64,000 nucleotides of DNA from Heterohyrax brucei (taxonomy: Eukaryota; Chordata; Mammalia; Hyracoidea; Procaviidae), in contig CM053156.1 in the NCBI GenBank assembly GCA_028571685.1, forward strand, positions 90,461,049-90,525,048, given 5' to 3'. Below are positions 1 through 12,548 of this stretch, piece by piece (position 1 is the stretch's first letter; every line of letters begins with the position of its first letter). The translations under genes and the position numbers were made by a program. The notes beneath the pieces were generated by a model. That model ran no database searches. It worked only from the letters and a program-made list of their open reading frames with translations, and was not told the origin of the DNA.

Positions 1-1234
1 TCTGGGCAGGCAGGTGGATTCCTGAAACCCCTCCGCTGCTGCCGGGGCAGGGTGAGTTTCCCCTTGTATTGGGTCAGTCACAGAGCTTTATCAGAGTGAG
101 GTCCAGGCCAGCAAGGGAAGCTCTGGAGCTGGTCGTCTCCAGGGCAACCAGCCTTGTCCTTGTCCTGGCTGGGCTGGCATGCTGCACCCTTCCCTCTCAC
201 TGCCAGAATCAGGGTTTTTTTCCAAGGTAACCATAGCAACACCTTTGTTTCTGAGGCCTGGGGCCGCCTCCTTCCGTCCCTCTCTTCAGGAGAGGCTCAG
301 AAAACTCCTTCTCAGTCCCTGCACGTCCCTAGTTGTGGCTGACTTGTAGGTCCTGTGGGCTGGGCTGGGGACCAACCTCTGACTGGGGGAAGGGGACCTG
401 GATGCTGCCCGGTCCCACCCCTGCCACAGAGCACCCCAACTCACTCATGCTTTGGTATTTATGGGGGGTGCAGAGCGCCTGCTGTGGGTGACAGAGGTGG
501 CCAAGGCCTGCCCTGCCCTCCAAATACCTGGCCCCACTTGGATGACCCTGTGGTGAGCCCCCTCGTTGCTGGAGGTGGGGGACGAGCTCTGAGGAGGATG
601 GGACGGCTCCCAGGTGGCTCTGTGAGCAGGTGGTGCCGAGGGAACCTCAGAAGGCCCAGGGTCACCACCGGTGACTAGCAGTACTTTCTGGTGTGCGAAG
701 CCAAGGGCCTTTTGGTTTCACCCCAAACCAGCTGAAGCAGAGAAGAGAATTTACTGGCTTATGTGACTGACCAGAAAGTCTGGGGACAGAGCCTGCTGTA
801 GTGCAGTCAGTTCTGAGGGACTAGTGTGCAGGCCAGGGCCAGGCCCTGGTTGGCTGGCTGCCCTCTGGCTAGCCAGCTTCGTCCACAGAGAAGATCCTAC
901 AGCCTATTTTCCACAGTACTGGCCTTCCTTTTCTCTGGTTGGCTTCATTCTCAGGCACCCCTCCCCTGATGGTGGCAAGGTGGCCACCAGGAGTCCAGTC
1001 TCGCTTCTTTCCACCACCAGTCCTGGGAGGCCCCAGACTAAGGGGAGGGTCTTTGACCCTAACCTTCCCTGACCCGGTGCTCTGGTCCTGCAGGAAAAGC
1101 CCCTGGCCTGACCCTCACTGGCCAGGACGGGGCCTCACACCCACCTCTGGGCCATTTACTGTGACCGAGCAGACACCCCGGTTCCTTCTCCTAGGGCTAC
1201 CCCCACATGGGACAGAGATCCTCTGGAATGAGGA

Positions 1235-1330
1235 GGCTGGAGTGCTCAGCAGGCTCAGAGAGGTGAATTAAGTTGCCCTTGGCCACACAGCAGGAAAGGC
1301 TGTGCGCTCAGGATGGGACTCCAGTGCTCT
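1235..1330 (-). repeat. MIR-like SINE fragment
   Basis: TTGCCCTTGGCCACACAGC preceded by AGAGAGGTGAATTAAG resembles antisense MIR, an ancient mammalian SINE. Confidence 0.5.
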
Positions 1331-1429
1331 GAGCTTGCCACGCACTCTGTGGTCGCTGGGAGCCCCCGGGGCCAGGGGTGCAGCCGGAGGGGTGAGCTGA
1401 CTCCCATCTCAGTGGGCAGTGTATGTCAC

Positions 1430-1640
1430 GAACCCCCCTAAACCGCAAACCCCTTCCAGGGGAGTCAATTCCAACTCCCAGTGACCCTGTAGGGCAGAGC
1501 AGAACTGCCCCAAGGGGTTTCCAAGGTAACCCTACGGAAGCGGTACCCAGGTCTTGCTCCTGCGGGGAGGCTGTTGGGATCCAACGTCTGACCCTGCAGT
1601 CAGGAGCCGAGAGGTGCCATTCGATGTCCGGTGGGGCAGT
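1430..1640 (-). mobile_element. AfroSINE (tRNA-derived SINE), antisense
   Basis: It carries the reverse complement of the family's 3' part (GAGTCAATTCCAACTC, GGGCAGAGCAGAACTGCCCC, GGTTTCCAAGG) and then a degenerate tRNA-like head. It is about 80% like the other copies by eye. Confidence 0.8.
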
Positions 1641-1749
1641 GAGGGCCTTGCAAGGTTCTTGAGCTGAGGGAGAGCAACCGTGCCAGGATGACTCCTACCC
1701 ACCCTTGTCCCCACCCTTACACTTTGGGCAGGGTCGCGCCGCGGGCCAC

Positions 1750-2540
1750 CTGACTCAACTGTTCGTAAACCCTTCGGTCTCCCGGCCACGCCCTCCACCC
1801 ATGGTCTTCCCGATCAAAATCTGCATAACCCCGCCTCCCTCCCGCTGTGATTGGCTACCCCCGTCGTCACTCCTCCGCGCGAGCGAGACTCCCTAGTGGG
1901 CGGAGGGAGATGCCGCTGGGGCGTCTATTAGCATAGTCCCGCCTCCAGGGTGGGCCGCGGGCCGCGCGTTGATTGGGCCAGTGGCTGGAGACGCACCTGC
2001 GCCGGGCGCCTCGAGTGGCGGGCGAGGCTGTCAGTCCGCGGCGGCCGGCCTCACTTCCGCCTCGGTGTCAGCGGCCGCGGCGGGGGCGGGGCGGCAGCCG
2101 GCTGGGGGCTCGGAGCCGACCGCGTCCAGGTGAGGCCCAGGTGAGGCCCAGGTGAGACCCGCCGCCCGCCGTCCGCGTCGCCGACGGGGCCGGGCCCCTG
2201 CGGGGCGGCAGGGGGCGGGGAGGGGCGGGGAGGCAGCGGGCGGACCCCGCACGGCTCGGGCGCGGCGGCCTCTGGGCCTAGGCCGCACCGGCGGCGGGAA
2301 ACTTGGGGAGAAAGTTCCCGGCGCCGGGTGGGACCCGCGGGCGGCCCGCAGTCTCCCCTCCGTCTCTGGGCAACTGCGGCCCTGGGCGCCGGGCCCCGAG
2401 GGACCTCGGCTCGCCGCCGCGCGGACCGTCCCTGGGCCGCTGACTGCCCCTGGGCCCTGAGCCCGGCGCCCCCGAGTTCGGGTTTGGGGTACGGCGCCCA
2501 TCTCAGCGGTCGCCCCAAGTTCACCAGGAAGCCGGTTCCG
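1750..2540 (+). promoter_or_regulatory. OSBPL2: CpG-island promoter of OSBPL2
   Basis: A dense CG-rich, CpG-rich block surrounds the presumed OSBPL2 start, with no TATA box at a convincing distance. Two inverted CCAAT boxes (ATTGG) lie at 1850-1854 and 1972-1976, and a GGGGCGGGGC Sp1-type box lies near 2085. This is the usual structure of a housekeeping promoter. The exact transcription start cannot be read from sequence. Confidence 0.75.
1990..2129 (+). other. OSBPL2: OSBPL2 non-coding exon 1 (5' end approximate)
   Basis: The CpG island contains a splice donor after 2129 (CCAG then GTGAGG). An 11-bp repeat, GTGAGGCCCAG, provides two more donors after 2140 and 2151. No ATG-led coding frame matches OSBPL2 here and the recognised start codon is 18 kb downstream, so this is inferred to be 5' UTR. 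Which of the three donors is used, and where the exon begins, is unknown. Confidence 0.55.
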
Positions 2541-3289
2541 AATTAACTCGGGAACAGAGAGGGCAGCCCGTGCTCCGCGTCCAGTTCTTCTTCCCTCGTT
2601 GGGCTCTTTCCTTTCTCCTCCCTGTCCAGATTGAGGACGGCCCCGTGGGCTCGTGTGAGTTCTGGTGTGTATTTAAGGTAGTCAGTGTACCTGGTCAAAA
2701 GGCGGGTCCAGTCCGCAGTCAGGGGCCGTAGTGGACACGGCCGACCCTGCCTCCCGGTTCTCCTCCAGCGACCACCTGGGCGGGGTCCACTCTGAAGGGT
2801 TTTGTGCTGCTTGTTTGTTCTTGATTTGTAAATCTTAGCAGACGACAGACAGGCGCTACTGAGGACTCTACCCAGCGCTCATCCGTGGTGGTCCATTTCT
2901 AAAAGAGGCTTGCTTTTTCTGCAGTGAGACTTTGGTAACCAGGGGAACACCACACGATAAGTTCAAGTTTAGAGCAGGACTGTGGCACTAGTCCCCAAAT
3001 TGGGGGAACCAGGTGACGCAATCATGGGACAGGTCTGTGAAGGTGGCAGCAGCTCCCGCGAGGGTTGTCACTCTGAACCGTGGGTCTTGGGCACCGGCTG
3101 CATCTGGGTTCATTGCAGCTCATTCAGGAACATTTCCTGAAGGCCTGCTGAGTGTCCAGTGCTGTGCTGGGTGCCCTTTCCACCCACTGCAGATGTTGAG
3201 AGGATGTCTCCGCATGGCTGTGGCTGGGAGTCCACCTCCCGTTTTTTGTACTTGCAGTGGCAGCAAAGCGGAAGGCCCTTCCTGGTTTT

Positions 3290-3400
3290 GCAGTGTGGGC
3301 TGTGTCTCCCAGCCTTGGTTTCATCATCTGTGAAATGGAACACTTACCTGGCAGGGTGGGAGGAGCAGGTGAAATGACTATTGACAGCAGTCCCTGATGT
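3290..3400 (+). repeat. MIR fragment
   Basis: CCTTGGTTTCATCATCTGT followed by GAAATGGAACACTTACCTGG matches the MIR 3' core. Confidence 0.6.
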
Positions 3401-3689
3401 GTTGTAGGTGTTCCTGTGTGTCCCTGCCCCATCCTCAACAAGTGCACGCCGTTCTTGTCCAGCATGGCAGGTAGCGCACAGTCACTTAAACTGTGACTGA
3501 CTGTGTGTTGGTGGGTGACTGACTCTCTGTGGCGGAATTTACCTTTCTAGTTCGCCTGACATGCCCTTCTATTACTAACAGTGTCTCCTGAGCTGGTGAC
3601 AGTGTTTCGCTGTTGTTGCAGGGATGCTGAAACAGGCAGTGTTCCCTTGATTCACGCAAGCCACGTGACAACCTTTGAGACAGATTAAC

Positions 3690-3785
3690 GCTGTCCTTAG
3701 TTTGTTCTGGAACAGAGCAGCTGAGTAACTTGCCCCAAACCACAGCTGGTGAATCTCAGAGCTGGGATTTGAACTCAGGCAATGA
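3690..3785 (-). repeat. MIR fragment, antisense
   Basis: GAGTAACTTGCCCCAAACCA and GAGCTGGGATTTGAACTCAG match the reverse complement of the MIR 5' half. Confidence 0.6.
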
Positions 3786-4954
3786 CGTGCTTGACGGCGA
3801 ACCGAAAGGCGCCTGGGTCAAACCTGCCAGTGGCTCTCGGGGAGAAAGACTTGATGATCTCTGAAGGTGATGGCCTAGGGGACTCTGGGACAGTTCTGCT
3901 CTGTCACGTGGGATCACTGGAAGTCACAGCTGATTCCATAGCACCCAGGAGCAACAGCCTGGCTCTGACTCCACGCTCCAGACACCACGCTCTGCTGCCT
4001 TTGTGGCTGTGGTCTTTGTTCACAGTCCCCCTGAACATGTCAGTGATGGTGCTGCCCTGCTGGACAACAGGACCTGGTCTCTTACAGTGTGTGTAAGCAA
4101 AGATATTCTTTTTGGTGAGCCCAAGTGTCTACAAAACCACACCGTTTCTTCTAAGATGCACTCTTTCTCTGTCTGGCCACCCAGGAGTTTGCCAGAAGAC
4201 CCCACCTGCCTCCGGGTTCTTCTGGGAGATGCTGGTGCTGGGGTGTGAAAAGGCCTCAGGGAATGGGGCTGTGGACAGAGCACAGCCGGAGGCACCTGTT
4301 GTCAAATTTGAGGCCTTTGTCTGCAGTTGGACACCTGGACACCGAAGGAGTTAGGCGTGGTCAATCTTGTAGCATATGTTTAGGACATGGGTCTTTTCCC
4401 TCCCAAGTGCATTTGAAGAGATCAGACTCTTTCGTTGAACATTCGATGAGAATGTTATTTGAATGTTTTGAAAGTGCAACTTGACTTTCGTCTGAGGATG
4501 TCTAACCCCTGCCCTCCGGGAAATGCTGCTGGGGTGGCTGGAATGTTGATTTAAAACTATTACATTCAGCTAATTGCAAAAAAGACATTTCTCTTGATGA
4601 GGAAAATGTTTTAAAAGTTTCACGTACTCTTACACTTTCCACAGACAGGTTTATGCTCTTAAAAATGGTTTCCTCAGCATTTCTATAAAAAGTGAGGGCC
4701 TTGTCTTTTCAGGGGAGTCTGGCAGTGAGAAGGCATTCAACATGAAGCCTTTTTGTGAAAACAAGGACGATGGGTCCTTGAAGTGACCATGAGTCTTTGA
4801 AGTGATGCTTTATTTTCGTGAGTTTAAGAATCGTCCTGCAGCTGGCGTGGAGCAGTGAGCGGGGCCCAAGCTGGTCCCCCGTGTGGCTCTTCCTCTCTGA
4901 CTGATGTGTTGAGAAATCACACAGCTGTTCCCGCCTTCAGTGTCTCTGTAAAAT

Positions 4955-5150
4955 GCAGACTTTGTGAGGTTAAGTTCTTGGCCACCAGCTGAAAGGTGGC
5001 TGATTTGAACCCACCAGTTGCTCCATGGGAGAGAGACAAAGCAGTCTGCTTTCTTAAAGATGTACAGCCTTGGAAGCCTGTGGGGTGGTTTTGCTCTGTC
5101 CTGTATGGTCGCCATGAGCTGAAATTGACTTGGAGGCAGTGGGGCTTTTC
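4955..5150 (+). mobile_element. AfroSINE, sense
   Basis: It has a B-box-like GGCTGATTTGAACCCACC, an internal AAGATGTACAGCCTTGGAAG and the 3' part TTTTGCTCTGTCCTGTATGG, as in the AfroSINE consensus. Confidence 0.85.
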
Positions 5151-5262
5151 TTTTGGTGAAGAACAGGTGTCGCAGTATAACATCGAGTGTGTGGTGTCTG
5201 GTAGTTGTCCAGTGCCTTTTGGTTCCCACCGGAGAGGGTTGGATTCATGTCTGTGGCCGCGT

Positions 5263-5340
5263 AATGACACACACATGCACGCACACACACACATGCACAC
5301 ACACACACACATACACATGGGTGCACACACACGTGTGTAT
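5263..5340. repeat. (CA)n microsatellite
   Basis: An imperfect (CA)n run with interspersed TG, directly 3' of a SINE. It reads as Cys/His-rich nonsense peptides on both strands. Confidence 0.9.
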
Positions 5341-5559
5341 GTGCTGGGAACTTTGAGACCAGAAACGGGGGCAGGGAGCACCGTTCGGCAGATCTGTGTC
5401 CTGTTATAAATGAGTTAAGGCAGTGCGGCCAAATGGTGACTGTTCCAGCGAGTGCTGTATGTGTGAAAGGTCCTTAAGGACTCAGACAGCCTTTCATGTG
5501 GTTGGTTGTGTAGAAGATCCCCCAAATAGACTGAAAACCCCTGGAACCACTCTGTGGTC

Positions 5560-5815
5560 ATAGCAGGGTTGCAGGATACAAAGTTAATATACAAACGTCA
5601 GTTGCTTTCCTGCACACCAGCAGTGAACGTGAGGCCATTTACAACAGCATCCAAAAGTGGAAGAAATACATAGTTATAAATCCAATAAAGTATATGCAAG
5701 ATCTCTATGAGAGAACTATAAAACTGTGATGAGAGAAGTCAAACATCTAGGTAAAGAGATAGTCCATATTCGTGGACAGGAAGACCTAACATAACTAAGA
5801 TGTTAATTCTTCTCT
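5560..5815 (+). mobile_element. L1 (LINE-1) ORF2 fragment
   Basis: GCAGGATACAAAGTTAATAT, CTGCACACCAGCAGTGAACG and AAATACATAGTTATAAATCC are typical of the mammalian L1 reverse transcriptase region. Frames are broken and the copy is truncated at both ends. Confidence 0.8.
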
Positions 5816-6257
5816 CCTCTGCCTACAGAGTCAACGCAGTCCCGATGGAGGTCACAGCAGGGTGTTTTGTGGGTGTCAGTAAACTGATTCTAAAGTTAAA
5901 GGAGAGGCAGAAGGCCCAGGACGCTGACACAGTGCTGGAGAAATGCGGCAGGGGATGGCCACTCCCTGTCCTTCAGGACTTACTGTAAAGTGGGAGGGGT
6001 CGAGTCGCCGTGGTGCTGGTGAGGGGACTGGCTCGGATCTCCAGTGTGGGGCCCCAGTGCTAGCCCGACAGCCTCTGTGCGCTGGCCCCCACGCTCATGG
6101 ATGGAGCGCCACTTACCTCTGCTGCTCGCTGTGATGCCTGCTGGAGTTTTGATGTATGATTATGCTTATGGCGTAGATTGTTAAGTGTGGGGTTTATTTC
6201 TGAGACTTACTACACTGTAAGGTTTATTTGTGCAGCCTTAGAGACTAAACCAAACAA

Positions 6258-6425
6258 AAAAATGCCACCAAACCCACTGCTGTTGAGTTGATTCGGACTC
6301 CTGGTGACCCCATAGACAGGGTAGAACTGTCCCATAAACTTGCCAAGGGGCACCTGACAGATTTGAACTGCTGACCTTTTGATTAGTAGCCTTGACACCT
6401 ACCCACTGTACAACCGGGGCCTCTG
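6258..6425 (-). mobile_element. AfroSINE, antisense
   Basis: ACCCACTGCTGTTGAGTTGA, GGGTAGAACTGTCCCATAAA and GATTTGAACTGCTGACCTTT are the reverse complement of a full-length AfroSINE. Confidence 0.9.
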
Positions 6426-8129
6426 AAAGAAGTCAGTGTTTGAACATGACGGGTTATTAAAAGCACCGAGATCCTGAGTGTCAAGTCCTGGCTGTTCATC
6501 TGACGCCTTGGGTGCCTTTGGTGTCCACGTATGGTGTCTGCGTCTCTAAGTTTCCACTTTTGGTTCCAAATGTCTCTGATGAAACATTTCAGGTGCTGGC
6601 GTCACAGCCATGTCAGACTGTGGGTTGGACTCAGGTGCTCGTTTGGCAGTGGGTGTGGAGTGCCAGCCCTTGCCTGCGGCCGAGTTAGCAAACACAGAGT
6701 TAGTGTTCACAGGGACTCTGTAGAGCTCGTTTCTTTTTCCTTCCAAAGTGGTAAAATAACCCAGGGTCTTTTGGTGGAGGCTTAGAGCCCCACCATCCTG
6801 TTAACTTGCGCTGTGGTCACTCAGGCACCCTCATCTCAAAGCTAAGCAACAGAAGCTAGCAGTTAGCGGGCAGGCTCTGAGGGACGGAGATGCCGGGAGA
6901 CCCGTGCCGCCTGCTCCGGTCCCTCTCTGGGGGTTTGTTCATTTGCTTTCTCTGCCAGAGACCTGGCTTGACTTCTTCTGAGACGCTGACTCTGGGGTCA
7001 GGTCCTGGCTGTGTCACTGCGTGCTCTGTGGCCCTCAGGACTGGAGACCAGGGGTTGGGGGAGGGAGACACGGAGACCCTGCGTCCATCAGGCGCTGGCG
7101 GCCAGTCCTCAGCCTCTGTCTTTCTACGTCTTTCTGTCCCATGCTGGTGGATGAGGCCTGAGGTTGGCCCCCGAAGGTGAGGTGGGTTAGCCGTGGGAGT
7201 GGGTTCTTGGGTGGGCAGACTTGTCTGACTCCGGAGCCCAGGCCTTGCACCTGCGCCCTTCCCAGAAGGGCTGGGACCATGGGCAGTACCAGGCACCTGG
7301 GCTATTGTGGCAATCCTTGTGGGGGGCACGGCACTGAGGACAGTGGCTGTCGGGAAGCTGAGCTGAATCTGCATTTCTGAAAGACCGATGGCAGCCGTCC
7401 GGGCGGGGAGGGCTGTGCCGCGTGATGTGAGCACAGTGTGTTTACTGAGCAAACGCAGGCTGGTCAGAGGCTGGCCTAGTGAGAAAGGAGCCAGCCGTGA
7501 CCTGGTGCCTCCTGCCACCGTGCCCAGCCCGAGATGACTTCTGCTACTGCCTGAGAACCAGGGCGCCACTAGTGATTACAGTGGGGACCGGCCACAGCTG
7601 GGGCTCTGGAGGAGGACGTAGGCCAGGCTCGCACCTGTGCTCCGCAGCGAGCCCCAGCTTCGCGTGGCCGTGGGGGTGCATGTCTCACTGCCAGTGCGAC
7701 GTGTGGCCGAGCAGGCGCTTTCGGCTCCTGTAACTGCCTTTGCCTCAGAGGCTCGCTGGCCGTGGGGAGGGGTGTCAGCGTAAGAGGACGCAGGCACAAG
7801 GGGAAGGTGAGGGGCCCCAGCACTGAGGCTGTGTCCGGCGGCTCCTAGACTCCCCTAGAATGTCTTGTCCCTGGGTGGCAGGGCTTAGGGTCAGGAGATG
7901 CGCTCATCAGCAAAAAGCTGCTGGCTCACCCTGTGGGATTTGGAGTCAGGCTTCTCCCCAGAGACTCCTGGGGGCTGTGTAAGTGCGGGCACTGACCCCC
8001 CTGGCAGAGCCCGGTCCAGGAGGGGCCGGGGTGACCTGATGACTGTATGGCCGGTCTGCAGCCAGTGCTGGAGCCCGCTGCGGGACGTGACCCTGTTTGG
8101 GTCAGGAACTGCTTGGGGACGTGCCGCGC

Positions 8130-8310
8130 AGCCTGGTGGCACAGGGGCTGAGGGCTCCATCTGTCACCAGAAGGTCAGCAGTCTGGCCCGGCCAGGTGCT
8201 CCTTGGCTACCCGGCGGGGCAGTTCTGCTCTGACCTGTAGGGTCACCGTGAGCCAGAACCTACTCGATGGCAGTGTGTTTGGTTTGGTTTGGGCAGCGCA
8301 GCCGTCTTGC
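8130..8310 (+). mobile_element. AfroSINE, sense
   Basis: It has a CCTGGTGGCACAGGGGCTGA head and a GGGGCAGTTCTGCTCTGACC to ACTCGATGGCAGTGTGTTTGG tail. The tRNA-like head is degenerate. Confidence 0.85.
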
Positions 8311-9059
8311 TCAGGAAGGAAAGTGTGTGGACAGCACTCGCAGCGTGTTCTTTCTGTTGGCCGGAGCGCCCCACTTCCCAGGCCGCGGTCTAGACTCCCC
8401 AGGCAGGTGTGGCTGCATCCCGGTGACTGCATCCTGGCACCCTGAATGAGAATGACACTGCAGGCAGAACCTGTCAGGGCTGCCAACTGGGTGAGAGGTG
8501 GTGGAGGGCTGGAGAAGAGGCCCAGAGGATGCCCACCCCAGCTCAGAGGCCTTCCTGGGGCACCCGGGCACCCTGTCCACCCACATACACGCCCTCCCCG
8601 GCCTCCTGGGACACTGCAGCACAGCAGTCTTGTTCCTGCGGGTCACTTCCACCACCCAGGCTCCGTACCACACTCTCCGCTGGGATGCCCAGGCCAGATG
8701 CGGGTGTCTCTGCCCATCCAGCTGGCCAGGGTCTGGGCCCCACACGCCCTGTGGTCACCCAGTGAGCAGCAGCCACTCACCGACAGCTGTCTGTCTCTCA
8801 GGACCCTCCCAGGCCCTGGCTCCACCCCAGGCTGCTCTGTCTGTGGTCCCTGCCCCAAACCTTCTTCTGTTCTAGATACCAGCGCTGCCTTTGAGTCACA
8901 TCTTGAGAGTGGGGAGCTTCTTTAAAACAGACGTTTCTGTGCCTAAGAACGTGTGTCGCTCTCCCGTGTCTGCATCTCTTAAGTTCCCGGTGATGCTGGG
9001 CGCTGCTGGAGAGGGGCCAGTGCTGAGAACCACAGAAGAGCCAGGGTCTCACCTTCTAC

Positions 9060-9145
9060 TATAGAGAAGAATCAGCTGGGGGTCTTGTTAAAATGGAGAC
9101 TCTGATTCAGTATATCTGGGGTGGAAGTTCTCAGTTCAAACTGGA
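9060..9145. repeat. MER5-like DNA transposon fragment
   Basis: GAATCAGCTGGGGGTCTTGTT and GACTCTGATTCAGTATATCT resemble the hAT-type MER5 family. Confidence 0.4.
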
Positions 9146-9657
9146 ACGAACTGGTTTGAAGCTCTGGCATGCAAGTGTTTTGTGTGGGATTACAGGGTAG
9201 TGTCCCTTGGAGTGTGGGACCTGCACATATGAGACATGTGTGGCTTTCCCTGGTCTACTGGCCACATTTTGAGAATGCTGAAGAAAGGTGCTTCTGGAAA
9301 TTCACTGTGGACCATGGCTCCTGCTCTGGGTCCCTGGGTCCTTGAGCTGCGGCTAGCAGAAGGCGGCTCCCCGGGGTCACCCTCTGCCTTTCCAGTCGTG
9401 GAGGAGAGTAAGCAGTGGTGGCTGATGCCACTGTCTACGTGACACACTTCTCAGGCCTGGAAACTTCCTGTCTTTTGTGTGAGTCCCTAACAAAACTCAT
9501 GTGTGGTGACTGCTCGTGTGGCAGACACAGACAGGACACAGCGCTGCGTAAGTGGACGCTTCCCAGTGACCAGAATGAAGGGCTGAAGCGTGGGTTTGTG
9601 CTGGAAGTCTGACTGAGGGCGGCACTTGGGAGCCTCCTGACACCTGCCTGGGAGGCT

Positions 9658-9832
9658 GAGGGGGCCCTGGTGACATAGCGGTTAGGTGCTAGGTCTGCCA
9701 GCCGAAAGGCTGGCAGTTCGAATACTCCAGGTGATCCTTGGGAGCTTTGTGGGGCAGTTCTGCTCTGCCCTGTAGAGTCACTGTGAGTTGGAATCGACTC
9801 AGTGGCAACAAGTTTGGTTTTTGGTTTAAGGA
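9658..9832 (+). mobile_element. AfroSINE, sense, well preserved
   Basis: GGGGCCCTGGTGACATAGCG, GGCTGGCAGTTCGAATACTC (B box) and GAGTTGGAATCGACTCAGTG followed by GCAACAAG give an essentially complete element, including the tRNA-derived promoter boxes. Confidence 0.93.
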
Positions 9833-11449
9833 AGTGGAACCATTGTTAAAGTCGGACAAGCTGAAAACAAAGCGTACTGGTTTCGCCTCGGAAGAGCTCT
9901 CTGATGTTGTGTCACGTGGGGCGGACAGAGTTATGTTCTGCTAAAGGACAAGGGCTGGCACTCCACGGAGGTTGTCTGGAGTCCTTCCGTCATCCCTGGG
10001 ACATGGGCAGTGTGGAGCAGGCAGAGGTGGGTGTGTTGGGCACAGACCTCCAGTTGGCTTGCTTGCAAGTGGTGGGCCAGGCCAGGCGGCTCGCTCACCT
10101 TAGGGGTCTTTTCTGCTGGGAACAGAGTAGGTAGTATTTGAGTCTCAGTTTGCACACACTGAAGACAGCTACTAAGGTGTTGCAGTCACTGGGGTGCTGA
10201 GGCCTGGCCCCTCGTCAGCACTCAGCACACAGCCACTGCTGTGGTGACTTGTTGGGAACTTGGCCCGAAGGGCGTGCAAGTCCCAGAACCAGGACTTGCC
10301 CTGGGGCACTTATGGTCACAGCCACTGCAGAGCACCGGACCAAGCCAGGTGTCTGTCTGTCCATCCATCACAGGTTTCGGGAGTGCCCTGTGGAGGGCTG
10401 TAAGGCCAGTGCCAGCGCTAGGTGCCATCCCCCACCCTGAGGCCTCAGTCCAGGGATGCTAGAGCTGTCTTGGCCGGTGGAGGCCACTGGCCACCTGTGG
10501 CTGCTTCGGCATGGCCGGTAATGTGCAGGGACACTGTATGTTGTGGTCCCCAGCTGCACTGGCCACATGTAAAGTGCTCAGGAGTCGTGTGTGTCTAGTG
10601 GCTGTCGTGCTGGGCAATGCAGAGTAGAACGTTTCCAACACTGAAGAATGGTGGCCAGCTGACTGTCGGGAGGGTGCGGGCCGGGGTCCAGCCACATGTG
10701 GGTCCCACTCACGTGGCGTAGCCCCCACGCTGTCGTCATATTAGCCAGATGTGGGGGAAACTCAACAAAGACAGCCACTAGGGCAGGTGACCCGGGCTCG
10801 TTCCCAGGGTAGTGTTGCTGCAGAGGGAGAGCTGAGCCTGGGGCCTGCTGGTGGCCCTGTGAGGGCTGCTGCCTGCTGCCCCAGAGCCCCGGTGCCAGGA
10901 GGCCAGGGTCATGCTGCCTGTGGTTCCCCTGCTTGAACTTCCCAGGGTTCTGACAGGAGGCCTGGCAAGGCTGCTGGCAGCTGCTGGCAGCTGCCGGCCA
11001 CAGCTTTCAGCCTCACACATCCAGAGAAGGCAGGGTCCCAGCAGGTGGCGGATGGATTGGCCCAGCCTCCTGGGTCTCTTGACCGCCATCGCCACCCTCT
11101 GCCCCGCCCCCAGCCTTCCTGTCGGCCTGTCTGTGGCCCCTCACCTCGAGTCCCCCTTCTTCTGCCGCTGAGGCTGCTTTGCCTGTGCCCTGCCCCCGTT
11201 CAGCTCTGGGCACTTCCTGAGCGCACCCTTCTGAGCCCCCGATGAGAAGGACCCACTGCAAAGCTCTTGCTGAAGTTTGGCCTGGTCGCGGCTGGGTCCC
11301 TGCCTCTCCCGCACAGGATCCCGTGGGGCAGGACTGGGGCAGCCTGCTCGTCACTGGCTTCCCTCAGGCCTGAGACCCGGTGCTCACTGGGCTCTGGACA
11401 AATGAATGAGTTCGCAGCTGATCAGTGCTGTCCTTCCTGTGGGTGGCCT

Positions 11450-11875
11450 GGGGGCTAGGTGCCGAGTTGGCTCCGACGGCAACCCTGAATGCGGCCCAGC
11501 GGACCGCACTGGGCCTGCGCTGTGCTTATGGCCATTGTGCCCGAGGCGTCGCTGCCCCCTATGTCCGTCGCCCTTCTGAGGTCTTCCTCTTCTCGATGTT
11601 CCTTCACCAAGCAGGAGGTCGGGCGCCAAGGCCTGGTCCCTCCTGGGAACATGTCCAAACAGTGTGGGATGGGGTCTCACCATCCCCCCCTAAGTGTGTG
11701 CTGGCCGTGCGTCCTGGGCGGATCTGCTTGTTTCCGGGCAGTCCGTGGTGTCACCGGCGTCCTCTGCCGGAACCGCCCTACAGAGGCAGCAGGGGCTCGT
11801 CTTCCGTACTGGCCTTTACAAGCATAGGAGGCGGTTGGAAACAGAATGGTCGGGTCAGGCCCGTGGTCTGTGGTA
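11450..11875 (-). mobile_element. RTE LINE 3'-end fragment, antisense
   Basis: It shares order and sequence with the 3' end of the larger antisense RTE at 16.2 kb: CCGAGTTGGCTCCGACGGCA, ACATGTCCAAACAGTGTGGG, GGCAGTCCGTGG and GGTCGGGTCAGGC. A 3' fragment only, no usable frame. Confidence 0.75.
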
Positions 11876-12349
11876 GCCAGGTGGTCTCGGTGAGGCCTCC
11901 CTGGGACTCTATGGTGAAGAAGAAAAGCGCCTGGAGGCCATCAGGCAGAGGCTGCTAGGGCTGCCGGGAGGCTGGACGAGGACTGGCCGTGGGGCGGACA
12001 CACGGGGCCGTCTGGCTCTGACCAGTGGGCGGTGACCCGAGTACCCCCACGATCACCCTGGTGGGGCCAGATCTCGGCGGGCAGGGGAGGTGACGGGGTG
12101 CCCCCACTGTCACCCTGCTGGGGTCAGCCCTAGGCATGCAGTGAAGGTGATACGGGTGCCCCACAATCTTGGTGGGCTTGTCCCTGCACTGGCAGGGGAG
12201 GTGACCTGAGTGTTTCAACAGTTGTGCCATGATTCTGAAGGCTTCTTTTTTCTAGTGGTGGTCTAACCTTTCACTGTGTGCCTCTGTCTGAAAGATTCCC
12301 TGTCCTTTATGACTGATTTAATGTTCGCGTGTTTGTGACGGTGAGTAAC

Positions 12350-12548
12350 CACATACCCAGACCTGTTGTCGTCCATCCGACTGTGACTCATAGTGACCCC
12401 ACCGGGCCCAATGGGGCTGCCCCATAAGGTTTCCAGGGCAGTGGTCTTTACCAAAGGACATGCCCCGTCTGTCTCTCGTGGAGTGGCTGCCAGGTGTGAA
12501 CTCTCACCTCTTGGTCAGCAGCAGAGCTCTGAAGCCCGGCTCTGTCGG
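12350..12548 (-). mobile_element. AfroSINE, antisense
   Basis: TCGTCCATCCGACTGTGACTC, GGGGCTGCCCCATAAGGTTT and the AACTCTCACCTCTTGGTCAGC head region run in antisense order. Confidence 0.75.

Larger units (their letters stand above)
1..1740. other. Upstream flank, no gene recognised
   Basis: No open frame here resembles a known protein and no exon-like block was found. It contains a MIR-like fragment (about 1235-1330, antisense) and an antisense AfroSINE (1430-1640). Short open frames are GC-rich by-products. Confidence 0.6.
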
